Source: an uncultured Pseudomonadota bacterium (GTDB taxonomy: Bacteria; Pseudomonadota; Gammaproteobacteria; Xanthomonadales; Wenzhouxiangellaceae). From it: DNA of 48,685 nt. Under the pieces are notes generated by a model. That model was not told where the DNA came from. It saw nothing but the letters and a program-made list of their open reading frames with translations, and searched no databases. The translations under genes were made by a program, and so were the position numbers. Position 1 is the stretch's first letter. Each line of letters starts with the position of its first letter. The DNA lies in contig CAKZPB010000119.1 of the NCBI GenBank assembly GCA_937138395.1, forward strand, positions 1 to 48,685, read 5' to 3'. Shown one piece after another: positions 1-9,513 of this stretch.

Positions 1-479
1 TACAGCTCGCTCTTCCCGTCCACGCTCCACATGCGCGCCATCATCAGGTAGGTGAACGAGGCCGACCAGGTGATCAACATGAAGCCGACCAGGGCCTGGG
101 TGCCGGCCAGGAAGCGGACCGGGCCGGTGGAATTCAGGTCACCCCAGCCGACGGTGGTGTAGGTCGTTGCCGAGAAATAGACGTAGTCGAAGAATACGTA
201 GTCGTCATAGCCCTGGACCAGACCGAACTGGCCGATTTCGATCAGTAGCCAGTACATGACGGCAAACAGCCAGATTTCGACAACGTGTGCGACGATCAGC
301 CCGAACATGACCGCCAGCAGGGTGGTGCGGTGTGGGTGCCCGATCAGGGCCTTGCGGTTGCGGAATTCGACCCAGCGATTCAGGGCTGCTATGACTTCAT
401 AGTGAAAGATCACGGCAAGCGATACCACCAGGCCGGTACCCCCAACAACGATCCATTCGGCAAGCGTAATCTGGCCCAT
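1..479 (-). CDS. Two-TM potassium channel family protein (C-terminus cut by window edge)
   Basis: I translated the open frame reading leftward from ATG at 479 to the window edge: about 159 residues, no stop, so the C-terminus lies outside. A first hydrophobic helix sits near residues 8-28. A second (about 52-80) is followed by a pore helix and the filter TTYTTVGWGDL (about 104-114), then a last helix ending in an MMARMW stretch. This is the Ion_trans_2 pore layout, so it is probably a potassium-selective or related cation channel of the inner membrane. The filter has Trp where the canonical TVGYGD has Tyr. The gene begins 29 bases after kbl on the same strand and may be its operon tail, though I see no clear ribosome site. 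The pore family is secure; ion selectivity and gating are not. Confidence 0.8.
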   Translation of the reverse strand, partial: MGQITLAEWIVVGGTGLVVSLAVIFHYEVIAALNRWVEFRNRKALIGHPHRTTLLAVMFGLIVAHVVEIWLFAVMYWLLIEIGQFGLVQGYDDYVFFDYVYFSATTYTTVGWGDLNSTGPVRFLAGTQALVGFMLITWSASFTYLMMARMWSVDGKSEL

Positions 480-508
480 GAGTTCGGGTCTGCTGCTTCA
501 GTACCGGA

Positions 509-1702
509 TCAGGATACTACGCCGAGGCGACGGCCAACGCGGACAAAGGCATCGACAGCCTGCTGCAGGTGGCTGGGCTCATGTGCTGCGGATATCTGCA
601 AACGGATGCGGGCCTCGCCTTTCGGAACCACCGGATAGAAGAAACCGATCACATACACGCCTTCTTTCAGCAGTTCATCGGCCATTTTCTGGGCCAACGG
701 GGCGTCGTACAGCATGACCGGCACGATCGGGTGATCACCGGGCTTGATGTCAAAGCCCGCATCGAGCATGGCGTTGCGGAAAAAAGCGGTGTTTTCGACC
801 AGTTTTTCGCGCAGTCGGGCCGATTCGTTCAGTAGCTCGAACACGCGCAGGCTGGCGGCCACCAGCGGTGGTGCCAGCGAATTGGAAAACAGGTAAGGTC
901 GTGAACGCTGACGCAGAATATCGATGACCGGCTGGCTGGCCACCGTGAAGCCGCCCATGCCGCCGCCCAGCGCTTTGCCCAGCGTCGAGGTGATGATGTC
1001 GACCTTGTCCAGTACGCCATGATGCTCGGGCGAACCGCGCCCGGTCGGGCCGAAGAAACCGGTCGCGTGGCAGTCATCGACCATGACCAGCGCGTCGTAC
1101 TGCTCGGCCAGCGCCGTGATTTCGTCCAGCTTGGCCACGGTGCCGTCCATCGAGAATACGCCGTCGGTCGCTATCAGGCGTGTACGCTTGTGCTGGGTTT
1201 TCTTCAGTGCGTCTTCCAGCGCGGTCATGTCCGAATTCGGGTAGCGATGGCGTTCGGCCTTGCACAGCCGGACGCCGTCGATAATCGAGGCGTGATTGAG
1301 TGCATCGGAGATGATCGCGTCTTCGGCGTTCAGCAGCGGTTCGAACAGGCCGCCATTGGCATCGAAGCAGGCAGCATACAAAATCGTATCGTCCTTGCCA
1401 TGGAAGTCGGCAATAACGCGCTCGAGTTTCTTGTGCAGATCCTGCGTGCCGCAGATAAAGCGCACCGAGGCCATACCGAAGCCATGCTCGTCCAGCGCGG
1501 TCTTGGCGGCTTCGATGATGCTGGAATCATCGGCCAGGCCAAGATAGTTATTGGCGCAGAAATTCAACACATCGCCGGCTTCATCCGTCTCGATCTCGAC
1601 GCGCTGCGGGGTCGTGATGCTGCGCTCGCGCTTGTACAACCCGGCCTCGTCAATCTCGGCCAGCTCGGCGTTCAGGCGGTCGTGGAAATGAGACTTGGAC
1701 AT
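509..1702 (-). CDS. kbl: Glycine C-acetyltransferase (2-amino-3-ketobutyrate CoA ligase)
   Basis: 397 residues, the normal length for this PLP enzyme of the alpha-oxoamine synthase family. It cleaves 2-amino-3-ketobutyrate with CoA into glycine and acetyl-CoA, the second step of threonine catabolism in the cytosol. Visible motifs: [10 protein letters not shown] near residue 47, the [13 protein letters not shown] stretch near 82, the cofactor Asp/His region [13 protein letters not shown] (about 207-217), and the PLP-binding lysine in [11 protein letters not shown] (Lys243). Its partner tdh lies immediately upstream on the same strand, as in E. coli, although 166 bases containing a repeat element separate the two. 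Identification is firm; the ATG at 1702 matches the usual N-terminus. Confidence 0.96.
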   Translation of the reverse strand: MSKSHFHDRLNAELAEIDEAGLYKRERSITTPQRVEIETDEAGDVLNFCANNYLGLADDSSIIEAAKTALDEHGFGMASVRFICGTQDLHKKLERVIADFHGKDDTILYAACFDANGGLFEPLLNAEDAIISDALNHASIIDGVRLCKAERHRYPNSDMTALEDALKKTQHKRTRLIATDGVFSMDGTVAKLDEITALAEQYDALVMVDDCHATGFFGPTGRGSPEHHGVLDKVDIITSTLGKALGGGMGGFTVASQPVIDILRQRSRPYLFSNSLAPPLVAASLRVFELLNESARLREKLVENTAFFRNAMLDAGFDIKPGDHPIVPVMLYDAPLAQKMADELLKEGVYVIGFFYPVVPKGEARIRLQISAAHEPSHLQQAVDAFVRVGRRLGVVS

Positions 1703-1728
1703 AGCGTTTCCTTATAAAAAGCTTGATT

Positions 1729-1820
1729 AACCGCAGATTACGCCGATTGACGCAGATTGGAATCTAGTGTTATCAATAATTTGCAAAAGTTTTATAAACC
1801 AATCTGTGTAATCTGCGGTT
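1729..1820. repeat. Imperfect inverted repeat built from short AT-rich units
   Basis: Left arm 1729-1760 begins AACCGCAGATTA; right arm 1799-1820 ends TAATCTGCGGTT. The outer 12 bases pair perfectly, and the next ten (CGCAGATTGG against CCAATCTGTG) pair with one mismatch. The left arm carries ten extra bases (CGCCGATTGA) that look like a further copy of the same CGCAGATTR-type unit. The 38-base centre is AT-rich. It sits between tdh and kbl. I read it as a small dispersed palindromic element of REP/MITE type; I recall similar units in many proteobacterial genomes, but I cannot check copy number here. Confidence 0.6.
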
Positions 1821-1868
1821 TCACTGATTTTAGCCGTTACTGGCACATCCTGATGATTCGCAGCAGAA

Positions 1869-2924
1869 TCAAGCGGCGGTTTTGATATCACCGGTCCAGT
1901 CGCAGACAACCTTGCCGCACTTGCCGTGAGCCATCAGGTCAAAGCCGGTTTCGTAGTCGTCGATCGCGATCTGGTGGGTCAACACTTTTTCCAGCGGGAA
2001 GCCGGTCAGCAGCATCTGGGTCATCTTGTACCAGGTTTCGTACATGATACGCCCGTAGATGCCGTGCATTTTCAGACCCTTGAAGATGACGTCGTCCCAG
2101 TTGATGCCGGCGCCGTTCGGCAGGATGCCGAGCATGGCTACGCGGCCACCGTGATACATGGCTTTGAGCATGTCGTTGAAGGCCTGAGCATTGCCGGACA
2201 TTTCCATGCCGATGTCGAAACCGTCGATATCCAGTTCGTCAATCACGTCCAGCAACCGCTCGTTCTTGACGTTGATGGTGCGGGTTGCCCCCATGTCCGC
2301 GGCCAGCTGCAGTCGGTAATCGTTGATGTCGCTGATGACAATATGGCGCGCACCGACGTGCTTGGCGATGCCGGCGGCAATAATACCGATCGGTCCGGCA
2401 CCTGTGATCAGCACGTCTTCACCGACCAGGTCGAACTGGAGCGCGCAGTGCGCCGCGTTGCCGAAGGGGTCGAAAAACGCGGCAAGCTCGCTGGGAATTT
2501 CATCTGGAATCGGCCATAGATTGGTCGCTGGGACGACAACGTATTCGGCGAAGCCGCCGTCGCGATGCACGCCGATACCGATGGTGTGCGGACACAGATG
2601 CGGCTTGCCGGCACGGCAGTTACGACAAACGCCGCACACGATATGGCCTTCGGCCGACACGCGCTGGCCTTCCTGGTAGCCTTTGACGCCGGCGCCGATT
2701 TCGACGATGTGACCGACGAACTCATGGCCGATGACCAGCGGTGGTTTGATCGTACGCTGGGCCCAGTCATCCCACTGGTAAATATGCAAATCGGTACCGC
2801 AGATCGCTGTTTTTTCGAGCTTGACCAGAACCTCGCCAGGCCCTGCAGTGGGGCGCGGCACTTCCCGCATGGTGATGCCTGCGGCCGATTCGGCCTTGAC
2901 CAAGGCGCGCATGGATTGAGCCAT
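1869..2924 (-). CDS. tdh: L-threonine 3-dehydrogenase
   Basis: 351 residues, a zinc-dependent medium-chain dehydrogenase that oxidises L-threonine to 2-amino-3-ketobutyrate with NAD. The catalytic zinc ligands are visible as Cys42 (AICGTDLHIYQWD) and His67-Glu68 (GHEFVG). The structural zinc cysteines are Cys97, 100, 103 and 111 (CGVCRNCRAGKPHLC). A Rossmann GAGPIG motif follows in the middle. The IYQWD context and the downstream kbl support threonine over other alcohols. Met5 is a possible alternative start, closer to the E. coli N-terminus. Together with kbl it turns threonine into glycine plus acetyl-CoA. Confidence 0.95.
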   Translation of the reverse strand: MAQSMRALVKAESAAGITMREVPRPTAGPGEVLVKLEKTAICGTDLHIYQWDDWAQRTIKPPLVIGHEFVGHIVEIGAGVKGYQEGQRVSAEGHIVCGVCRNCRAGKPHLCPHTIGIGVHRDGGFAEYVVVPATNLWPIPDEIPSELAAFFDPFGNAAHCALQFDLVGEDVLITGAGPIGIIAAGIAKHVGARHIVISDINDYRLQLAADMGATRTINVKNERLLDVIDELDIDGFDIGMEMSGNAQAFNDMLKAMYHGGRVAMLGILPNGAGINWDDVIFKGLKMHGIYGRIMYETWYKMTQMLLTGFPLEKVLTHQIAIDDYETGFDLMAHGKCGKVVCDWTGDIKTAA

Positions 2925-2975
2925 CTGAGTACTCCAGGCTGGATGCGAATAGCCATCTAGTATAAAACGCGCCGA

Positions 2976-3812
2976 TCAACAGCGCGCTGTAACGCGACGA
3001 CCACTCTGCAGAAGGGACCAGCGCTGAATGATGTTGACCAGCTGCTGCAGGCCATCGCCCAGGGCAGCAGGGCCGGGCTGCAGGATGTCACAGGACTTGA
3101 TTTCGTGAAGTTGGTCCTGCTGGACTGCCGATATCCGATGCCAACCCGGCCGGTCACGCACCTGTGCTGGCCGGAACTTCTTGCCGCACCAGGAGCCGAT
3201 GATGATATCGGGATTCTGTTCGATGACTTGATCCGGATCTGTAACAATGCGTCCGCTGGCGGCCGCCTGCTGCGCCAGCGCAGCGAAGCAGTCCCGCCCA
3301 CCGGCCAGTTCGACCAGTTCGGACACCCACTGGATGCCGGTAATCAGCGGCTCGTTCCATTCTTCGAAGTAGACGCGCGGCCGGAATGCCAGCTGTTCTG
3401 CCTGGCGCTGTGCCTGCTCAAGATTCTGCTGTAATGTGCCAATCAATTCCTGTGCAGCAGTGGCGACATTGACCAGTGCTCCGAGCGTTTGAATCATGTC
3501 GAAAATACCGTCAACACTGCGCTGATTGAAGACGTGAACGGCAAGCCCGCGCCGGATCAGGTCGGCTGCAATATCGGCCTGCAGATCGGAAAAGCCCAGC
3601 ACCAGATCCGGTTTCAATTCAACAATGCGGTCGATCCTGGCGCTGGTAAACGCGGCCACCCGCGGCTTGTCTTTTCGTGCCTGTGGCGGTCGAACGGTAA
3701 AGCCGGAGATGCCGACAATGCGATGCTGCTGGCCCAGTAGATACAGCGTTTCAGTGGTTTCCTCCGTCAGGCAGACGATGCGTTTCGGGCCCTGCGGTAC
3801 ATATCGACTCAA
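2976..3812 (-). CDS. BtuF/TroA-like cobalamin-binding protein without signal peptide
   Basis: Start chosen at TTG 3812: it overlaps the sirtuin stop in a TTGA junction and follows an AAGGAAAA ribosome site. This gives 278 residues. The protein has the helical-backbone binding-protein fold of BtuF/FhuD: PKRIVCLTEETTETLYLLG at the N-terminus, RVAAFTSARIDRIVELKPDLVLGFS in the first lobe, then NPDIIIGSWCGKK and a final Trp/Arg-rich segment. Family members are normally periplasmic vitamin B12 or metal-chelate binders, but no signal peptide or lipobox is seen, so it should be cytosolic. No ABC permease or ATPase is nearby. The ligand is inferred by family only. An upstream in-frame extension inside the sirtuin gene is possible but lacks support. 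Confidence 0.75.
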   Translation of the reverse strand: MSRYVPQGPKRIVCLTEETTETLYLLGQQHRIVGISGFTVRPPQARKDKPRVAAFTSARIDRIVELKPDLVLGFSDLQADIAADLIRRGLAVHVFNQRSVDGIFDMIQTLGALVNVATAAQELIGTLQQNLEQAQRQAEQLAFRPRVYFEEWNEPLITGIQWVSELVELAGGRDCFAALAQQAAASGRIVTDPDQVIEQNPDIIIGSWCGKKFRPAQVRDRPGWHRISAVQQDQLHEIKSCDILQPGPAALGDGLQQLVNIIQRWSLLQSGRRVTARC

Positions 3813-4582
3813 CGGTTTTCCTTTTCCAGGGTGGCTGCAAGAACCGGAAGCCAGCGTGCGCTGGTGCCCTGAAGATACCAATTGGCCATGCGGCTGATTT
3901 CGTTGTGCTCCGGGTTGATGTCTACTACACGGGCTCCGGCCTGCTGCGCCATGACCGGCAGGCTGGCGGCAGGATGCACGACGCCAGCGGTGCCGGCGAC
4001 GATCATCAGCTCACAGTCCTGCGCTGCATCAAAGGACTGTTGCAGCGTGCACTCATCCAGTGCCTCGCCGAACCAGACCACGTCCGGGCGCGCCAGTCCA
4101 TCGGCATGATGCGGGGAGGGTGGTGGCTCGGCAGCGGCGTGCGCACTGAGCCAGGATGCTTCAATGGCGCTGCCGGTGCGAGAACAGACGGTCCTGTGAA
4201 TATTGCCGTGCAGCTCCAGCACGTCGCTTGAACCGGCTTGCTGGTGCAGGCCATCGACGTTTTGCGTAATCAGTGTGAATTCTGGAAGGTGTTGCTGGAT
4301 ACTGGCCAGCGCTTTGTGGCCTGCATTCGGCGCAGCTTTTGCAACCAGTTCTCGTCGCCATTGATACCAACGCCAGACCAGATCAGGCTGTTGTGCAAAG
4401 CCTTCGGGCGAGGCCAGCGTCATCGGGTCGTATTGGCTCCAAAGCCCGGTCTGGGCTTCACGAAACGTCGGGATGCCGGATTCTGCGGATACGCCGGCAC
4501 CGGTCAGCACCGCGATCCGGGTGGTCTCCAGCAGATACCGGTGCAAGTCCATGGGGAGTCGGTCCGGTTTGGATTGGGTCAT
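3809..4582 (-). CDS. Sir2-family NAD-dependent deacylase with degenerate zinc site
   Basis: 257 residues. NAD-binding and catalytic sirtuin motifs are intact: [15 protein letters not shown] (27-41), [12 protein letters not shown] (106-117), catalytic His125 in LHGN, and RPDVVWFGE (165-173). Tyr73-x-x-Arg76 matches the pair that gives SIRT5 and CobB their desuccinylase activity. Unusually, of the four zinc cysteines of the small domain only Cys133 remains (CSRT instead of CxxC). The second pair, expected just before RPDVVWFGE, is replaced by a Ser/Pro/His-rich stretch. It overlaps the 5-oxoprolinase gene upstream (ATGA) and the BtuF-like gene downstream, implying one mRNA. It is either a sirtuin that folds without zinc or one with altered activity. 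Confidence 0.88.
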   Translation of the reverse strand: MTQSKPDRLPMDLHRYLLETTRIAVLTGAGVSAESGIPTFREAQTGLWSQYDPMTLASPEGFAQQPDLVWRWYQWRRELVAKAAPNAGHKALASIQQHLPEFTLITQNVDGLHQQAGSSDVLELHGNIHRTVCSRTGSAIEASWLSAHAAAEPPPSPHHADGLARPDVVWFGEALDECTLQQSFDAAQDCELMIVAGTAGVVHPAASLPVMAQQAGARVVDINPEHNEISRMANWYLQGTSARWLPVLAATLEKENR

Positions 4583-7500
4583 TTCTCAGGATCGTCACAA
4601 GGTTTGGGGGCCTGCGTGCGCTGTTTCGCTTCGATCTTGCCAAAGCCACCGCCGCCGGGCGTCAGCAGTAAAAGCCGATCGCCTGCATGGACCTCGACCT
4701 GGTCAGTACCGGCCAGCGGTTCCAGGTGGCCATCGGCGCGTTCAATCCAGGCCTTGCCGACCGCCCCATCACCGCCGCCGTTCAGCCCGGATGGTGCTAC
4801 ATGCCGCGCGTTGGCCAGCAGCGCTACGGTCATGTCTTCTCGAAACACCAGCCGACGCTCGGTGCCGTTGCCGCCGTGCCATTGACCATCGCCGCTGGAG
4901 TCCGGTCGAATGCCGAAGGATTCAAGCAGAATCGGGAAGCGGGTCTCCAGGATTTCCGGATCGGTCAGCCGTGAGTTGGTCATATGCACATGCACGGCAT
5001 CGGCACCGTCAATTCCATCGCCGGCACCGGCACCGCCGCAGATGGTTTCGTAGTGCTGATAGCGGTCATTGCCGAAGGTCAGGTTATTCATCGTGCTCTG
5101 GCCATTGGCGAGAATACCCATCGCGGCCAGCAGCGCATCGGTCACGACCTGGCTGGTTTCGACATTGCCGGCCACGACAGCTGCAGGGTGGGCCGGAGCA
5201 AGCAGACTGCCTTCGGGAATAATCAGCTCGATCGGGGCCAGGCAGCCATCGTTGAGTGGGATCTGGTCAGCGACCAGGCAGCGCAGCACGTACAGTACGC
5301 AGGCGCGGGTAACGGCGCTGGGCGCATTGAAATTATCGTCCGACTGCGGGCTGGTGCCGGTGAAGTCGATCGTTGCGCGCCGTGCGTCTTGATCCACAGT
5401 GACCTTGACTTCAACCCGGCAACCGTTGTCCATCCTCTTGACCCAATGACCGTTTTCCAGCTTGGTCACTGCGCGTGCAACCTGCTCGGCCGCGTTGTCC
5501 TGGACGTGCTGCATGTAGGCCCGCACCATCGGCAGTCCGTATTGTTCGACCATTGCGGTCAGTTCCTGAATGCCGCGATGATTGGCGGCGATCTGGGCGT
5601 TGAGGTCGCTGAAATTCTGTTTCAGGTTGCGAACCGGGTAGGGCCCGACCGTAAACCTCTCCTTCAGTGGTTCGCGGCACCACTCGCCGTCCCGGACCGC
5701 AAGCATGGGTCGAATCAGCACACCTTCCTGTTCGATATGCTGGCTGTCCGGCGGCATCGAACCCGGTGTGATACCGCCGACATCGGCGTGATGCGCGCGG
5801 CTGGCGGTAAAAAACAGCAGCTCATCGGCGTCGCCGAAGCAGGGGCTGACGACGGTCAGATCAGGCAGATGAGTGCCACCATGGTAGGGGTCGTTGAGCA
5901 GAAAGGCATCGCCGGGCTGCATGTCGTCGCCAAATGTGTCGATGACCGCGCGGACGCTTTCGCCCATGGAGCCCAGATGCACGGGTACGTGCGGTGCGTT
6001 GGCCACCAGACGCCCGCGGTCATCGAACAAGGCGCAGGAAAAATCCAGACGTTCCTTGATATTGGCCGACCAGGCGGTTTGTTGCAGCGTGGCGCCCATG
6101 TGCTCTGCAATCGCCATGAACAAATGATTGAAGACTTCCAGCAGCACGGGATCGGCTTCGGTTGATTTTTTGGGCTTTTGTTTCGATGTACTTCGATTCA
6201 TGCGCAGGTTGCCGTGCTGATCCAGCCTGCACGTCCAGCCAGGCTCAACAACCACCGTTGAATTTGGCTCGACGAGCAGGGCGGGCCCATCAACGCGCTG
6301 TCCCGATGCCAGCGCTTGTCTGAGAAAAACCGGAGTTGCTGGATGATGCACAGCGGCCATGAAGGTCTCGACCCTCTGCACCGGCTGAGCGGCAGAACGC
6401 GCAGGATCAATAGCGGAAGTGGTTGCAGACTGAGTGCCAATTGCAATGGCCTCAACCAGCCCGGCATCGATCACAAGGTCACGATCCGGCATGGCGAAAC
6501 CGAACCGGCTGCGATGGGCTTCGATGAATGCGGCCTGCATGGACTCGTTCGATTCAAACGGGATCTCAAGGTGAGTATCGGTACCGGCATAGCGGACGCG
6601 ACAGGTCCGTGCCAGGACAATCTCATTACTGTTTTGCTGATGCGTATGCAGTTCCTCGATGGCCTGTTCTTCGGCGGCAGTGAATTTCATTTTGAGTGAT
6701 TCGATCAGCTGCGAATTCAAGTGTTGGCCGACAGCAAATTCGCGGTGCGCGGTCACGTCAGCTAAACCCATGCCAAGTGCCGACAAGACGCCGGCCTGGG
6801 GGTGAATCAACACGGTTTCGATACCGAGTGCGTCGGCCACCAGGCAGGCATGCTGGCCACCGGCACCGCCAAAGCAATTCAGCGCATAGCGGCTGACATC
6901 GCGACCGCGCTGGACCGAAATTTTCTTGATCGCGTTGGCCATCGTTGTAATGGCAACGTGCAGAAACCCCTCGGCCACCTCGTGCAGGCTCCGATCGTCG
7001 CCTGTGGCCTTGAAGATGGTCTGCTGGAGTTCGGCAAACTGATCGTATACGGCCTTGATGTCCATTGCCTGATTCGCGTCCGGGCCAAAGGTGTCCGGGA
7101 AAAACGCCGGCTGCAGCTTGCCCAGCATGACATTGCAGTCGGTGACGGTCAGCGGTCCACCCTTGCGATAGGCGGCCGGCCCCGGATCGGCGCCGGCCGA
7201 ATCCGGGCCAACGCGATACCGGCTGCCGTCGAAGTGCAGCCTCGAGCCGCCGCCGGCGGCGACGGTATGGATGTCCAGCATCGGCACCCGAACGTGGATG
7301 CTGTCTACGACCGACTCGAAGCTGCGCTCCAGCTCACCGCCATAGTGGCAGACGTCGGTTGACGTGCCGCCCATATCGAAGCCAATGACCTCGCCCAGGC
7401 CGGCTTGCTTGGCCGTCTGGATGCAGCCGATGACGCCACCGGCCGGCCCGGACAGAATGGCATCCTTGCCGCTGAAGTGGCTGGCCTCGGTCAAGCCGCC

Positions 7501-8271
7501 GTCGGATTTCATGAACTGAAGCGGAACCTGACCCAGTGATGAGGCCACCCGGTTGGCATAGCGACGCAGCACCGGCGACAGATAGGCATCGACAATCGTG
7601 GTGTCGGCCCGGCCGATCAGTCGAATCAAAGGGCTGGCCTGATGCGACAGGCTGATTTGCCCAAAGCCCAGTTCTTCTGCGATTCGGCCGATGGCCAGTT
7701 CGTGATCCTGAAATCGATAACCGTGCACCAACACCACGGCCAGCGCCTTGATGCCGCTGCCGCGTAGACCAGTCAACTGCGCTCTGACCTGATCAGGATC
7801 CAATGCCTTGAGTACTTGACCCTGTGCGTCAACGCGTTCGTCGATTTCAACGACAGCATCATGCAGAGGCTGTGGTTTCTGTATATCGAGCGCGAATACA
7901 TCTGGGCGGCTTTGATGGCGGATGCTGAGTAGATCGCGATGGCCGCGGGTGATCACTAATGCAGTCGGTTCGCCGTTTCGCTGCAGCAGTGCATTCGTTG
8001 CGACCGTCGTGCCCATCCGGACATGTTCGATCCGATCAGCAGGAATCGGCTGGTCCGTCTTCAGTTCCAATAGCTGCCGAATGCCCTCGATCGCGGCATC
8101 AGCGTATTGATCAGGGTTCTCGGATAGCAGCTTGCACTGTTGCAGCTGGCCATTGGGAGAGCAGGCAATAATATCGGTGAAGGTGCCGCCTCGATCAATC
8201 CAGAAGCGCCAGCCCTGAGTTGATGGAGCGTCACTCGATTGATGGCGGTCGGATTGGGCAGGCGTCGTCAT
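4579..8271 (-). CDS. 5-oxoprolinase / hydantoinase, fused A and B subunits
   Basis: 1230 residues: an HyuA-like half (about 1-690) followed by an HyuB-like half (about 715-1230), the fused arrangement seen in eukaryotic OPLAH and many bacterial 5-oxoprolinases. Visible signatures are [12 protein letters not shown] near residue 23 and [10 protein letters not shown] (ASKHA-type phosphate loops) in the A half, with GPAGGVIGC between them. The B half has the conserved [21 protein letters not shown] block and ends in a glycine-rich [10 protein letters not shown] segment. Such enzymes open 5-oxoproline or hydantoins with ATP. Of the two, 5-oxoprolinase fits better because of the fusion and length. 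It leads a minus-strand overlapping cluster with the sirtuin and BtuF-like genes. Confidence 0.92.
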   Translation of the reverse strand: MTTPAQSDRHQSSDAPSTQGWRFWIDRGGTFTDIIACSPNGQLQQCKLLSENPDQYADAAIEGIRQLLELKTDQPIPADRIEHVRMGTTVATNALLQRNGEPTALVITRGHRDLLSIRHQSRPDVFALDIQKPQPLHDAVVEIDERVDAQGQVLKALDPDQVRAQLTGLRGSGIKALAVVLVHGYRFQDHELAIGRIAEELGFGQISLSHQASPLIRLIGRADTTIVDAYLSPVLRRYANRVASSLGQVPLQFMKSDGGLTEASHFSGKDAILSGPAGGVIGCIQTAKQAGLGEVIGFDMGGTSTDVCHYGGELERSFESVVDSIHVRVPMLDIHTVAAGGGSRLHFDGSRYRVGPDSAGADPGPAAYRKGGPLTVTDCNVMLGKLQPAFFPDTFGPDANQAMDIKAVYDQFAELQQTIFKATGDDRSLHEVAEGFLHVAITTMANAIKKISVQRGRDVSRYALNCFGGAGGQHACLVADALGIETVLIHPQAGVLSALGMGLADVTAHREFAVGQHLNSQLIESLKMKFTAAEEQAIEELHTHQQNSNEIVLARTCRVRYAGTDTHLEIPFESNESMQAAFIEAHRSRFGFAMPDRDLVIDAGLVEAIAIGTQSATTSAIDPARSAAQPVQRVETFMAAVHHPATPVFLRQALASGQRVDGPALLVEPNSTVVVEPGWTCRLDQHGNLRMNRSTSKQKPKKSTEADPVLLEVFNHLFMAIAEHMGATLQQTAWSANIKERLDFSCALFDDRGRLVANAPHVPVHLGSMGESVRAVIDTFGDDMQPGDAFLLNDPYHGGTHLPDLTVVSPCFGDADELLFFTASRAHHADVGGITPGSMPPDSQHIEQEGVLIRPMLAVRDGEWCREPLKERFTVGPYPVRNLKQNFSDLNAQIAANHRGIQELTAMVEQYGLPMVRAYMQHVQDNAAEQVARAVTKLENGHWVKRMDNGCRVEVKVTVDQDARRATIDFTGTSPQSDDNFNAPSAVTRACVLYVLRCLVADQIPLNDGCLAPIELIIPEGSLLAPAHPAAVVAGNVETSQVVTDALLAAMGILANGQSTMNNLTFGNDRYQHYETICGGAGAGDGIDGADAVHVHMTNSRLTDPEILETRFPILLESFGIRPDSSGDGQWHGGNGTERRLVFREDMTVALLANARHVAPSGLNGGGDGAVGKAWIERADGHLEPLAGTDQVEVHAGDRLLLLTPGGGGFGKIEAKQRTQAPKPCDDPEK

Positions 8272-8392
8272 GGTTTAATTCTAGCAAGCACTTCAGAATC
8301 GTTTTCCGCCAAACAAACCGGCTCATACACTCGTACGAAATCCGTCATGATTGGGCGATAGGATGAAGTTTCGATACACGCTGAAGGCTTTC

Positions 8393-8406
8393 ATTTCATT
8401 TGAAAT
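8393..8406. promoter_or_regulatory. 14-base palindrome upstream of the glutathione transferase gene
   Basis: ATTTCATTTGAAAT, two perfect 6-base arms with a TT centre, 38 bases before the TTG start at 8445 in the divergent 5-oxoprolinase/GST spacer. The size suits a dimeric repressor site, but a chance AT-rich palindrome is possible. I find no convincing sigma-70 boxes that would place it relative to a promoter. Confidence 0.25.
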
Positions 8407-8444
8407 AACGCGTAATCCTTGAGCACTGAATTTAGGAGAATCCC

Positions 8445-9065
8445 TTGACCGATACGCTTACGTTCTATACCAACCCGATGTCACGCGGTCGCATTGTGCG
8501 GTGGATGCTTGAGGAGGTCGGCACCAACTATGAAACCGAGATTATCGAATACGGCGCCGCGATGAAAAGCGAGCCCTACAGCTCGATCAACCCGATGGGC
8601 AAGGTGCCGGCCATCCGTCACGGCGATACCGTCGTGACCGAATGCGCAGCGATCTGCGCGTATCTGGCCGATGCGTTCCCGGATGCCGGCCTGGCACCAC
8701 CGTTGAATCAACGCGCTGCCTATTACCGCTGGCTGTTCTTTGCTGCCGGGCCGGTTGAATCGGCTGTGACCATGAAAGGCATGGGCCTGGACGTGCCCGA
8801 GGACAAACGCAGAATGTCGGGCTTCGGCAGCATGCAGGCGGTGGTCGATACGCTCGAACAAGCGATCGAACACTCCGAGTACATTGCCGGTCATCAGTTC
8901 AGCGCAGCCGATGTGTATCTGGGTGCCCAGATCGGCTGGGGGCTGCAGTTCGAGACGATTGAACCCCGCCCGGTATTTGTCGAGTACAGCAAGAAGGTGA
9001 TGGCACGTCCGGCCTATAAAAAAGCGCAGGAACTCGACGACGCAGCGATGCCAGCGCAGGATTGA
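8445..9065 (+). CDS. Glutathione S-transferase family protein
   Basis: 206 residues with a TTG start at 8445, set by an AGGAG ribosome site seven bases before it. The N-terminal thioredoxin-like half opens with LTFYTNPMSRGRIVRWMLEEVG and contains NPMGKVPAI (cis-proline contact to glutathione) and the VVTECAAICAYLAD helix (Glu-Ser/Cys contact to the glutamyl group). A helical C-terminal half carries FSAADVYLG, the usual GST capping Asp. Cytosolic glutathione-conjugating or glutathione-dependent isomerase/peroxidase function is family-level only. It is followed after seven bases by a DUF2784 gene and probably cotranscribed with it. Confidence 0.92.
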   Translation: MTDTLTFYTNPMSRGRIVRWMLEEVGTNYETEIIEYGAAMKSEPYSSINPMGKVPAIRHGDTVVTECAAICAYLADAFPDAGLAPPLNQRAAYYRWLFFAAGPVESAVTMKGMGLDVPEDKRRMSGFGSMQAVVDTLEQAIEHSEYIAGHQFSAADVYLGAQIGWGLQFETIEPRPVFVEYSKKVMARPAYKKAQELDDAAMPAQD

Positions 9066-9075
9066 GCTTGCCTTG

Positions 9076-9513
9076 ATGGATCTCGCCTGGTACGACCGCG
9101 TGCCATGGCCCGGAGTCTGGGCCGATCTGATGCTGGCATTGCACGTCGTCATCGTGCTGTTTCTGGTACTCGGCCAGCTTTTGGTACTGATCGGTTGGTG
9201 TCAGAACTGGCAATGGACGCGCAACTTGTGGTTCCGGCTGACACACCTGGTCACGATCGGTTTTGTTATCGCCCAGACCTGGCTGGGTCAATTGTGCCCA
9301 CTGACCATCTGGGAGCAGCAGCTGCGCATGGCCGCAGGCCAATCGATCTACCAGGAATCGTTTATTCAGCACTGGCTGGGCAGGCTGATTTTCTTTGATT
9401 TGCCCTGGTGGGTGTTTATTGCGGCTTACTCGATGTTTGGTCTGTTAGTGTTGCTGAGCTGGTGGCGGTATCCGCCGAGATGGCCACAACGATCGAGGCT
9501 GAAATGGCTATGA
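9076..9513 (+). CDS. DUF2784 family membrane protein
   Basis: 145 residues from ATG 9076 (the preceding TTG at 9073 is less likely). Four hydrophobic segments are visible: about 14-40, 52-70, a weaker central one, and 110-132. The QTWLGQLCPLTIWEQQLR motif in the middle, with its conserved Cys-Pro and Trp-Glu, is typical of the DUF2784 family of small inner-membrane proteins of unknown function. Its stop overlaps the start of the following serine hydrolase (ATGA at 9510-9513), so the two are translationally coupled. Confidence 0.85.
   Translation: MDLAWYDRVPWPGVWADLMLALHVVIVLFLVLGQLLVLIGWCQNWQWTRNLWFRLTHLVTIGFVIAQTWLGQLCPLTIWEQQLRMAAGQSIYQESFIQHWLGRLIFFDLPWWVFIAAYSMFGLLVLLSWWRYPPRWPQRSRLKWL

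Noticed and set aside
1019-1717. 232-codon open frame on the plus strand opposite kbl
   Set aside because: Shadow of kbl in an antisense frame, with no ribosome site or domain.
4984-6165. 393-codon open frame on the plus strand
   Set aside because: Antisense to the 5-oxoprolinase gene. Its protein has no recognisable motif and the opposite frame is a clear family member; it reflects codon bias of the real gene.
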